From: Gorsachius magnificus
Lineage: Eukaryota; Chordata; Aves; Pelecaniformes; Ardeidae
Length of the DNA stretch: 64,000 nucleotides
Reading direction: 5' to 3'
NCBI GenBank assembly: GCA_034008185.1
Contig: CM067086.1
Coordinates: 35,175,007 to 35,239,006, forward strand
Part shown: piece after piece, positions 1 to 11,147 of the stretch
Position numbering within the stretch: position 1 is the first letter of the stretch
Layout of the letters: each line of letters begins with the position of its first letter
Position numbers and translations under genes: made by a program
The notes under the pieces: generated by a model
What the model was told of the DNA's origin: nothing
The model's input: only the letters and a program-made list of their open reading frames with translations
Database searches by the model: none

Positions 1-473
1 GCCACACCTGGAGTACTGTGCCCAGATCCAGGCTCCCCACGTACAAAAGAGGTATGAAGCTAATGGAGAGAGTCCAGCAAAGGGCCACTAAGATGATTAA
101 GGGACTGGACTATCTTTCCTATGAGGAAGAGATGAGACGATGATCAATGGGTATAAATACCTGAAGGGGAGGGTGCAAGGAGGATGGAGCCAGGCTCTTT
201 TCAGTGGTGCACAGTGGCAGGACCCAAGGCAACAAGCACACACTGAAACACAGGAAGGTCCATCTGAACATCAGGAACCACTTTTTCATTGTGAGGGTGC
301 CTGAGCGCTGGCACACGTTGCCTGGAGAGGTTGTGGAGTCTCCATCCTCGGAGATATTCAAAAGCCATCAGGACATGGTCCTGGGCAACCTATGCTAGGT
401 GCTCAAGCATGGGGGTTGGGCAAGATAACCTCCAGAGGTCACTTCCACCCTCTGACATTCTGTGATTCTGTGA
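1..473 (+). mobile_element. CR1 LINE, 3' part, cut by the window edge
   Basis: Plus-strand CR1 non-LTR retrotransposon carrying the degraded end of ORF2 (the ERVQQRATKMI-like stretch around 72-105) and the 3' UTR. It ends in two ATTCTGTG octamers at 457-472, the CR1 terminus that replaces a poly(A) tail. Stops and frameshifts break the ORF. The 5' side continues off the window. It sits in RYR3 intron 2, opposite to the gene's direction. Confidence 0.92.
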
Positions 474-3400
474 AGAGTGAACTGCAATGAAGTTTCCAAT
501 ACCAGGTTTCTACATACAGCCCCAAGGTGGATAACAGATTGACCCAATGGACACAGTTGATGCTGGCTGAATCATTCCCACAAGCACATTCTGATGAAGA
601 GAGTTTTGTATGAGAAGATTTCAAGGAAGTATGTTCTACATCAAAGAGACACAGACAGGCAAGTACCAAGTGGCAGTGGAGGGAGCACTGGGGTTTTATA
701 CTGATTGTTTCTCATCAGTTCTCTGTCTATTTTGTCAGCCTGCTATTATTTCAATATGCAGTAATTATTATTGATTATAAAAATAATAGTTGTGCAAATA
801 GCTGTAGGGCAGTTTTAACCATTTTATATATAATTATGCTAAGTTTGTGCTGGGTTGCATAGGAGGAAATGGAGGCCCATAAAATAGCTAACAGGAAAAC
901 ACAGCTCCCACTTACACTCTGAATGCAATTCAGTCTTCTGGATTTCTCAAGGCACTATCAAAACTTTAAATTCTTGCAGGTGATATACTTACTAACCAAA
1001 TCTTTGCCCACAACTTCTGGTCTGCAGTGTGAAAAAGCTGGTACAGGTTACTGATTTACAAGTCTAGTAAATGTAAACCTAGTAAACTATTACATCCTGT
1101 TGTTAGGACAGAAATCTTATCTTAATTAGTTATAATTCCCTTTAGGCGTTTAAGTTTACTTGACAATTTTGCTACTAAAAGAGATGCACATACTTAAAGA
1201 GATGCAGGAATTATTTAGGCAAACATCTTCTGATAATTCAAAAAGGACCCATATAGACAGGAGGAACATAATTTCGTACTACTGAATTAATGCAAAAGTG
1301 CTTTTAAAAAGTGCATTTAAAATCCAGTCACCATAATATAGATTATTAGCAAACCAACACTGTAATAGCTTTTACTAATAAATTGTAAAGAAATTACATC
1401 TAAATTGCTTATGGATTTGTAGTAAAAATTTGAACAGAAGTATCTTGTAACTGTTATTCCCTTCAGCATGTCACAAAAATTACCAAAACAGCTAATGGCC
1501 AACTATAGAAAACCTGTTTTTTCCCTTTAAGTTTCTAAGAACTTCTTTTTTAAAAGAAATATACCTTCTGTTTCCTTGCCCCCCTTTCCTTGCCTTCCTT
1601 TCCTTTTAGCTACTTCTGACTACATACAACTCAGATTAAAAAAATTAATCATGAAGTTACATATTTACATTCTGGAGTTATCAGATACACTGAGTTTTTT
1701 CCCCTGTCTACCCTGTTATGTTTTCCAGAATTACTTGAATGGAAAAACATTTCTTTTCTTGACTTAACAACATTTAGCCGAAGTTTAATGAGTGAAGCAG
1801 CTGTCATGTACTGCAAATAGATTTTGGCTTTGGTAAAGTGGTCAACTGGAGAAGAGAAGGTAGTAGAAGGTATCACTGTGATTTTCTGCTCTGGACTTCT
1901 GTTGATAAATGTGCCTTGAATACTCTTTAATGCAATTTCTTCTTAATACACAGAAGAAAGCTAGTTTCTTCATAAAGTAATTTCCAGGGATAAGGAAGGG
2001 ATAAAGAATCCATCCCAGGTAAATAGTAACATTTTAACAGGGAAGACAGTCTTCCACTAAAATAAAAGGACTTCTGTTATCAACGTTCCCATTTTAGAAG
2101 CTTATGGGCAGTGTCCACACTTTCCTTTTTTAAAATGAACAGACTGTGTCCTCCTCCAATCATTATTCTCATAGAACTTCCTGGAGCAATCTCCATTTTG
2201 TTGACATTCCTGTGAATTTGAATGCCATGACTGTACTCTGTGTTCCAGCAGCACTACCACAGATGTAATAAAAAAAAAATCCCCAAATTTGCAAAGATAA
2301 TATAACTTACCATCTCCTACCAAGTTTCTTTTGATTATACCTCTGAACACTACGCTAGATCCCTTGAGCACATCATCACTTGGGGAACTTATGACTGTGT
2401 TAACACCCACCATGATCTTCACATTCCTTACAGGAGACAAGAATAGTTTCCCATTTTGTAAGTATATTTAAATGCTCGGTTATTAGGCTTTACCATGGCT
2501 GCACTGAAATATACCTCTGCTTTCTATTAATATACAAGGCAGTGCAGATCTTCCTGTGTGGGGCATGACTTCACCAACTGCCAGCTCCCCAATGTTTTTA
2601 TCACCTGAAAAAATTCCATATGTTAATTTAAATGATGTCTTAATTAACAAAAATACTCAACAGCATAGCAGTGAGAACAGAACCCCGTAGGATTTCATTA
2701 GAAACACATCTATCGAATAACTATTTTTTAGTACACTGGATGTGTGCCATTTTGGTTCACTCTCTTATTTCATCACCAAAATTTTGTCGAAATCTAAATG
2801 AAAGTAAGCATCATCACAAGGGTTGTTGGTAAGTACTGTATTCTCTGATCATTCAGCTCAACCTTCTACACTTATTTTTCAAACAGATGTATTTATATGC
2901 CTCTTTCCAAAATTCTTCACTGTTCTCAGTCAACACCAGTAGTTCAGAAAGCTCCCTGTAAAAAGCAGTTACGTACAAATTTTAAAGCATTTACATAAAA
3001 ATTTTCTGAACCTCTTGATTTTAAACTTCAGAAGCTTCTGTAGTATTATCTGCTACTAAGACACTTATGAAATGTAAAGTAGATCTATGGCATTCTATAG
3101 TAATGCATACCATTGCTCCTTTTCTTATTACAAGATGAGCAACATGCTGTCTTACAGGTTGAGATGATCACTGTCAGTAATAGACCAACCACACTCAGTT
3201 GAGCTGTCAATTAATAAAAAATTCCCAATCACTGTCAAAGATTTTTTAAGACAATAGTTGAAAATACATATGTGAAAACTAACTGCTTTTACTTAAGCGT
3301 TTGAAAATATTCTTGCTGATTTGTAAAGTACACCAGAGATAATTTATCTGACTAAACTCTTGGAATGCAAAGAAATGCAAACTTAGAAGTTGCATAATTT

Positions 3401-4172
3401 TTCACCTTAGAGATGAATAAGGACCTCTCGTACTGAATAAATAAATACTGTGGATGTGGATGGCAACATTTCAAGACCACTAAAAAAAAATAAGGAAAAG
3501 AAATAAAGACACAAAACAAAGCAAAAGAAAATGATGCAGAGAGAACAAAGAGGAGAATCAGGACGTCCCCCTCCATTTGCCTTTATTCTTAATATTCTGC
3601 TCTAGTATAGGTCCAAAGTTTCATCTCTGCTCTCCTTTCTCCTCTCAATCTCCTCTTGCTACTTTATTTTCTTTCATTTTTTCTTCACGGCTCTCTAGCT
3701 TCTTTTTTCCATTTGCCACTTGTTATCTTGAAAACTTTTCAATTACTTAATAATTCCGTTCCCTGTACTCTCAACTTTCTGATTAATCAACACAGTTAGA
3801 AGCAACACTTAACACCAGTAACTAACAGGTGACAATGCTTCTAAAATTATCAATCCAGTATATCAAGTTATTTGAACTTACAGCAGTAATAGGAATTAAA
3901 TTAAGGAAATTTAATCTTGAAAATATGAAGTATTTCAGTTACAGGAATTATTTTACACAGTTAAAGAATAGTGGCTTTTGAGTGTTAACAGGTATGCCGC
4001 AAAGTATATTTAGAATCTTTAAGAAATCTCATGTTGCAGTCACAGAAAGAAAAGCATACAAAAGGTGCACCTAGCACCACATTAAAGAAAATGTAATTAA
4101 ATGTATTTGTGGATAATACGTAGGTTAGCATTCACTGATCAGTTACACCAGTTGAGAGTATTGACTTCTTAC
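474..4172. other. RYR3 intron 2 (5' portion), no further gene
   Basis: AT-rich intronic sequence between the edge CR1 and exon 2. No RyR exon 3 motif (PPDL, LEQSLSVRALQ) is present on the minus strand. The longest minus-strand frame (2102-2440) contains an exon-like 116-bp segment discussed as a finding, but it is not RyR sequence. No repeat other than short A/T runs was recognised. Confidence 0.7.
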
Positions 4173-4292
4173 TTTAGCTTCTGAAGTTGGTTCCAAAAAG
4201 CACAGGCGATTCCCCAGCCCCTCAGCTGCCAAGCAAAACTTCCTTTGTTCTTTGTGAATACTGGCAACACACTGAAGTACTACTTCGTCATC
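4173..4292 (-). CDS. RYR3: RYR3 exon 2 (codons 18-57)
   Basis: This 120-bp exon on the minus strand encodes 40 residues, beginning [19 protein letters not shown] and ending [14 protein letters not shown] acceptor (plus-strand CTG at 4293-4295) precedes it and a GTAAG donor (plus-strand CTTAC, 4168-4172) follows. Both boundaries are phase 0, so it joins directly to exon 1 to give [13 protein letters not shown], the invariant start of ryanodine receptors. Its length and phase equal the second coding exon as I know it in vertebrate RYR genes. The [13 protein letters not shown] core is RyR3-like (RyR1 and RyR2 have KLCLAAEGFGNR). It forms the first strands of N-terminal domain A, part of the cytoplasmic shell around the fourfold axis where many RyR1/RyR2 disease mutations map. 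The reading frame is intact. Exon 3, which should begin around the PPDL motif, is not in the 4.1 kb to the left, so it lies beyond the window. Confidence 0.96.
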
Positions 4293-7283
4293 CTGTCACA
4301 AAACAAGGTATGAGAAAAAAAGTTAAGTATTTGGAAGTTACATACACACTATAATGCTAAGAAATCCTGGAACACAGAATCTGTTGAAAATGAACACATT
4401 ATACTCCTCTAAACTGAAATCATGTACGTATGCAGAGATTCTTTTGATGTGTATGTAAACAGATGTCTATGTGTGGATTTATATTCAAGACTACATCAAA
4501 GTGACAAAGACAACATACTATCTCCAGGGCTTTCACAAGTGTTGTGTCCTTCTGTTGCTTTAGCAGTGGCTTGCTTTGGTGCCATAAAGAATGGTAAAAA
4601 CTCACTGTTACCCGGTTTTACTCTGTAAAACACACGTTTAATGTTTACAGTAAAAACCTATTACTGTGATTTTGCAAACAACAGTAACCTAAATATAAAC
4701 AGATTTATTTTGTTAGCACAGTAAGCCCTCAACACAAGTCCTCTGAATGCACAGTCTTAACTTTTAAGGTCTCGTTTAATTTAGAAACCTCCGAGTACAA
4801 TCCAAGAGGCATTTTTCAAGTGACAGTTCAAATGAGCCAGAAGAACTTGCTCCTCAAAAGACACATTCCAAGAATAAGAACACTCTGGACAAGCGACATG
4901 AAACATCCCCATTGTTTAGTTATCCTAATTATTCTAAAAGCTCTTTTACAAATTGTTACAGAATGCAGTGCCAAAGATGTGCTTCTAAAGTTCCAAGCCC
5001 TTATTCACCTCTTATCATGTGATACTAAAGCTGATGTAAGAGAGTCAAACCAGATTATTTTTAGTGTTCAACCGTGTCAAAAGTATGTACAGAATTAAAA
5101 ATAATTTTATTTTCCAAAACTTGTCCACTAACCAAGAAAAACACCACTTGATGCTGCCTTAGAAATTTTTAAGGGGGCAGAAGCTGATAAAACAAGAGCA
5201 ATATGATATGTCAGTGCCCCATCCAGCTATAAAGTTATACTGGTGTCAATTATTATTGTCAAAGCAGATACACAACAACCGCCTGTACTGAACTCAGAGA
5301 TCACTTGAACAATTATGTTCTAAAAGCAGCACTGCTTTTTCCAGTCCCCTTATGCAACTGCAATACTATGACAGTAGCACAGCTACTGGCACTTGAAATA
5401 AAAGCTGGGAGTGACAAAGTGATTTTCACCAAAGGAATTAAGTGACATGCCCTTTAAAATGGGAATTCAAAAGCAGGTTTTTTACTTGTGTGATTTTGCA
5501 AGTGTGTGCAAGTTATATGGCCTTCTTTTAAGTGACACTTGACTGCCTACTCACTACTGCTGAAATGGACAGCTATTATATTTCAGACTAATCAGCAGTT
5601 ACAGTGTTTTCCTTATCTAGCCCTGCATAACAATCAATAGCATTTTTAACAGTACAGAATAGGAATTCAAGAATTTTTTTTATAAACTATTTAAAATGTA
5701 TAGGCAAGTAGGAGGTGGAAAGAATTAGCTAATTAGTGCTAAACAAATTCATTTTCTTTTTCCCCTGCTGCTTCTGCTTCCATTTCTGTAAAATACTCTC
5801 TGAAATTCTCAGCTTTCAATCTCATTAGTAAAAACATTTCTGCTTTTTAAACTTCAACGTAGTAAGTTTCAAAATATAAACAATGCAATTAAGCACTCAT
5901 TACTACGTCCCTCTGTTCATGAATTTTTAAAAATTTTTCATCACTTCAACATACATATTTCAGAGATTTAAAAGGAATAAAATAATAAAACATGAATTTA
6001 TAAATACCAGGATTACAAATAAAATTGATATTTCCCACTTAGCTTACACTTATCAGTGTATTACATTAAATTACCTACATATAGCTGAAACTGTATTTAA
6101 TCTCCCTACTACATTAAAGTATTTATCATTGCAGAGGCATATAAGTAGTATCTATTGTAATTCAGTTTTCTAAAAAATAAAATTATACCTTCAGACAACA
6201 TACATAAAAAAATGATAATTACTCAAATGAATTCTTTTCTTTTTAAATCCACAAGCATAAAAGGGCAAGAGTTTCTAGCATAATTAAATGAATATTTGAA
6301 TTTTCTAGAATTCAAAAAATAAGCATTTCTTTTTAGAATTTACACTGGCATCACAAAGTCTTTATCAATCATTAAATGCCATAACCCCAAAATACAAACA
6401 CTGATAATATTTTACATTATTCCCCTGAATTTCCAATGTACCCTTTCATTTGTGCTACAACATTTGACAAACTATGTATTTGCTCCATAGGACAAGCAAC
6501 TTCAATAGTTTCTAGAAAGTGGCAATAACAGTATTTCAGAATGTTCTGGAGCAGGGTTTTACGGAGTTTATCATTCAGGTGTAGGTGGACTGAACATAAG
6601 AAATCAGTGGAATCTATATAAACTGCAGATAAGACAATGACTTGCTGTTAAGATGGCTCAGTATTATAGTGTACTTACTGAAGTAAGATCATTCTAGCTG
6701 AGGTCTGAAATTGCTTTTCTGGCCTCAAGACACTAATAGAAATTAGTTTTATGGAGTTGTTACCCTATAATGAAATTGCAGACTATGTCTCAGCAGTATC
6801 TTGTTTTCTTGAGTCTTCTCTCACATGAATTCTGGTATTCTAAAACTTTTTTCCTCATAAACTCATCTTCTTCTTCCCTTAGTTTTTAAAGACACATAGT
6901 GCCAGAGCCATTTAACCTCGATTGTCACTTCTCTCAAAATTTCATCCATTTACTTCAATATACCTTTTTTAGCATGACAAGGAGAAGTCTGCATGCCCAA
7001 TGAGACGAAGAGACGAGTTGTTAGTTAAGTTATATACAGCCTATTCTAAAAGATAACCAAAAGCAAAGCAAAAGAAGAGAACTCCACACAACTTCCTTGA
7101 GATCCAGTTTGACAACCAGGAATTTAACTAATTTAAATGTTTTAAATTTAGTTAAGTGTTTTAAATGCAATCTCTCTCACCTAGCAACTCTGACATGTCC
7201 GTGTTCAGATATTTAATTTGTTCTAGTCCTCTTGGTTTGGTGGGGTTTTTTGTTGTGGGGTTTTTGGTTTTTTTAATAGAGTG
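4293..7283. other. Intron 1 stretch, nothing recognised
   Basis: Unique-looking AT-rich sequence. The 92-codon plus-strand frame near 4820-5098 has no recognisable domain and no splice context that would make it an exon. An imperfect AT-rich inverted repeat lies at 7124-7155 (arms TTAACTAATTTAAA and TTTAAATTTAGTTAA). Confidence 0.6.
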
Positions 7284-7375
7284 CATGGAATCACAGACTG
7301 GAAAGGTCTTCTGTAAGCAATGGTCCAACACCTCACTAGAGAAGGGCTAATTTAGATCAAGTTTCTCAGATGAAT
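7284..7375 (-). mobile_element. CR1 LINE 3' fragment (degenerate)
   Basis: Read on the minus strand this resembles the CR1 3' UTR. The plus strand shows the usual order: a GGAATCACAGA-like octamer remnant, a GGAAAGGTCTTC block, GGTCCAACACC, then a degraded CTAGATCAGGTTGCTCAG-like block. It is heavily diverged and about 90 bp long, 5' truncated like most CR1 copies. Confidence 0.6.
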
Positions 7376-10300
7376 TCATATGCTTAATTTAAGAAAAAAA
7401 TCTACTTCAAAGTTCTGATCAGCTTGAGGTATTCAGATTCACACCTCTCTCTCCACCCCACATTACACATCTCAAGATCAAAACTGTAATATGCAACAGT
7501 CGTACCAAAGTTCTTTAAATTTTTCAAGGTATTGTTTCAGTGAGCAATCGGGGGGAATAATGGAAAAATAATACATTTGCATACCACTAAGCCTCACACA
7601 AGAAACTGCCTTCGCTATTATTCCTTGAAAAGTGTACACATTCTATTGTCAATTACTAATAACTGGTTTCCACCATTAGCATCATGAATAACAACATAAA
7701 GGAAACCATGAGATTCATTTTGTATTACCATAATTAATTATCTATTAACAAATACAGTTAAATAGCAAATTTTAACTTTTCCCTGAATGAAGAGGAAGTG
7801 AAAATTCTCCCCTTCTGTCCAGAAATCACTTATCTCTTTAGGATTCATCCATCTGTCCTTAAGCAAAAGGACACAGAACAGGTAACTCCAACCCCAGTTC
7901 TAAGAATGTTTATACATAGAAACACATTGATATTACTAAACTATATTTCAGGTGGTCTGAAATCCTGCAGTATCTACCAAGTTTCACGTAGCTAATGTGT
8001 CCTAATTCTGTCCAGTATTATTCATCTACTCACACAAATGCATGACTTTTGCAAAAAGAAAAAAAGACAGCTTTGGTGATTTGTTTTCTTTTTTTGAAAG
8101 TAGGTAACTGCATAACTGTGTGTACTGAAAACATAAATTTCTATTAGCTTTGGCCAGAGCTGAAGCTGCAATCTGAATTTGCGCTACATAATAATGTCTG
8201 CATAGACTGAGAAACAAAGGCATTTCTAAACAAGAGTCACTCACTCAGTATCTTCTGTTTTTAAGACGGAACAAGTTACTAAAATAGAACTTGGCTCTTC
8301 GCAAAAGTATGTCTAATATTAAACAATTTCTTTAACTGAAAACTGTGATTCCTAGCCTTCAGCAATATAGCATTTAGCAGCATACTGCCTAATTTTAAAG
8401 AAGAGATTTGAATGGACCACAGTCCAGTGGTTCATTACCAGACAGTATTTATTCTTGGTCTTCAGGTTGTCTTCCTCCTCAGGTTTCATAGTAAAGTGAT
8501 GGTGAACTTAGAGATTCCCGTGATGAAGGAGTAATAAGCCAAAACATAACCAAAGTCAGTTTTAATTAATCAATGTCCTGACTTGCTGCAAAGTGACTCA
8601 GTGATCATGGTGACTCAATATACTGTAGGCATGACCTTGCTTCCACTCAGTTCACTAGTTTTTCAACTCAGAATTTGAGTTCCAAATTCCAACAGCTATG
8701 CAACATAAATGAAGTTTCATTATATATCACAAAATTAAGAATTATAGTCATTTATGCAATAGTAGACACACTTCCATATGTTTCATATTAACAAGCACAA
8801 AACCATCAATAAATTAAATATATATATGCACATTTACATATACCTATAAAATACCCAAATTTTGCTGGAAAATGACACCCTAGATTTAGTTTGTTACCTA
8901 CCAATTCAACATCTACCAAATCTCTATATTCTCTATTACTCAGTACTGAAAATGAACCCATAAAATAAAATTCACATCACACTGAAAACTAATCAGTTTA
9001 ATCAATTCATCTGCTTTGTTATTAAACATGTAGATTGCAATAAGAAGCTGTTTCCTCAAAAAAACATACATACTTTGTTTATATTTTACTCACAGTTGCA
9101 CATAAACACACAAGTGGGTGCTTGCACATGAATGACTAACTTTAATGTAAATTGATATGGAATTGTTTTGAAAGTACATTCTTCTGTAACACCATGGCAA
9201 AGTTTTATTTGATAATATATCTTTTTCCTTGAAGAAATGTATATTACTTTCAAAAAAACCTCACCCGTATCAGTTAAACAAAGAAACTCAGAGCTCCTGT
9301 TTTCTACAGTAAAACAAGCAGCGATATCAAGTTGATGCTCTTTACAGGCCTGATTACTGTGAGACTGTGACACTTGCTGATTATAGATCAGTGTGGCAAA
9401 GAAATATACAAAGTAAAAATCCACAGCAGTCTTTGCTCTTTGATAGGCAACATCCTACTCATGCATCTTACTGTATCACAAAGCACAGGATAACATCCTG
9501 ATAAGCATTTGAATATGAGCTGCAAACTGGTTCTTCCACAGGACTGCATTCCTGTCAAGTTTTCTGGAATAATCTTGGAGAACAAGTAAAATTCACCAGA
9601 AATTGCCATCTACAGTGGCTGCATTCTTAACAAAAGAAGGAATTATAGGCAGAATTCAGAATGCTCTAACCAAAGATGGATTTGGTGAATTTGTGGGTGC
9701 CCACCACTTCCCTTCACAAAGCAAATGGTCTTACTGCAAAGCTGTCTCCATGCACTTTGGGTTTTTTGCAGAATTTTGATCAAAATGCATAGTTTCAGTG
9801 TATGGCTAATGTCAAAAAATATTTTCAGTCATTTCTAAAAACAAGCACAGGAAACATACAGTCTTTGGCCAATTTTAAAAACAATCTTACAGTCTTTTAA
9901 TTGAGAAATAGAAGAGTATTTCTACTTCTAAGCTGGAGCTTGAACAACAGTCTTGCCCCAGGATATGAAACCGGTTTTTTGTCTTCCTAAGGGGAAAAAA
10001 AATCTCTCCTAAATCTGACCCCCATTAGAAGAATTCAAAGTGGGTGAGGGGAGGGTATGGTGGAAATCACAACCGATGAACAAAAAAATCCTTGCTGGAG
10101 TTTTACATTTGCTAAAGTTTGGCAACTTAGTTTTGCAAAGATCTTGACTTCAGAGTACAGAAGAGAATTTCTTATGCTGCCTATCATTTCTTTTCATTTA
10201 TCCAGGATTCAAGAAGGATGAGCACCATTATTTTCAGATCCATACGTAGTTTTTGAACATGAAGTAGATATGCCTTCATGTAAAATTTTAATTCACAATC

Positions 10301-10439
10301 TCCTTGGCTTTACAGTGATACGCAACTTAGTTACAGGGAAATCAAATCCTTGTGTTTGTTTTGAACCTGGTCCCTACAAGCTCCGTTCAGTATTACCAAG
10401 CTCTCACATCACAACAGTCCATGAAGATTATTGTCCATC
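7376..10439. other. Intron 1 stretch, nothing recognised
   Basis: AT-rich, no gene or repeat recognised. Two overlapping minus-strand frames (9086-9424 and 9388-9609) have low-complexity, cysteine-rich composition typical of chance frames and no matching splice sites. Confidence 0.55.
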
Positions 10440-10970
10440 CTCATCATGTCATACCCAGCCTGTATTTTCCAGGCTGAGAAGTCCCAGCCTCCTAACAAGT
10501 TGTTCCTTCTCTGACGATCATCCTGATCTTCATCTGATCTCTCCCTGAATACTTTCCAGTTCTAATGGTTGCTTTCTAAAAAGAGGTAACCAGAATTCCG
10601 CATACTATTCAAAGAACAGGAAAATTTACATATTCAGCAAAAAGATGGTCTCTGTTGTGTTCTTTATTCTGTTCTTTGTGATTTCTAATATTTGATTGCC
10701 TTTTTCGGCCATTGGTGAATAATAAGCTGATGTTTTCTTTCAACTATTATAACACCAGGATCTTACTTTTCAGTTCAGGGCCAATCATTTTAAACATGAA
10801 GCTGAATTGCTATTTTTTTCCCCTCATGTCTATAATTTCACATTTACCCTGAATTTCATCTGCCACTTTACTGCAGTTACTTAATTTCAGATGGTTCTTC
10901 TAGAATGGTTCACAGCTTGCTCGCATTCTTGTTACCCTAAATAACTCACTACTGTAAGTGCTCTAACTAC
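10440..10970 (-). mobile_element. Ancient L3/CR1-like LINE remnant
   Basis: On the plus strand several blocks occur in the order known for the reverse complement of amniote L3/CR1 LINEs: TTTTCCAGGCTGAGAAGTCCC (about 10464), a TTTCCAGTTCTAATGG block, GAGGTAACCAGAATTCCGCATACTATTCAAAG (about 10581), a TTTGATTGCCTTTTT block, and TGAATTTCATCTGCCACTTTACTGC (about 10850). These correspond to the region between the RT domain and the ORF2 C-terminus. It is much more diverged than the avian CR1 copies here and has no open frame, so it is probably an old insertion shared with other birds. Confidence 0.7.
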
Positions 10971-11020
10971 TTATCCCTTTCTCCAGGGTCCTCTATCTCT
11001 CTCTCATCCCCCTCCCTGCC

Positions 11021-11147
11021 CCGTGAGCATGGTCAAACACACTACTTGGTTGTGGCGTATCCATCTTTGAAGACCTCAAAACCCAACTGGACAATGTCAC
11101 AGCACCCTGCTACAGAGATCCCTTCCAATCTCAGTGACTCTGTTTAG
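11021..11147 (+). mobile_element. CR1 LINE 3' fragment with internal deletions
   Basis: Plus-strand CR1 tail: a GTGAGCATGGTCAAACAC block, GTTGTGG-CATCTTTGAAGACCTCAAAACCCAACTGGACA, then CTTCCAATCTCAGTGACTCTG close to the 3' end. Pieces of the tail are missing. It lies just 50 bp from the ancient minus-strand LINE but belongs to a younger, oppositely oriented insertion. Confidence 0.7.

Noticed and set aside
2102..2440. 112-codon minus-strand frame as a possible RYR3 exon 3
   Set aside because: No RyR motif, wrong length and phase; the expected exon 3 is 105 bp in phase 0 and begins near PPDL.
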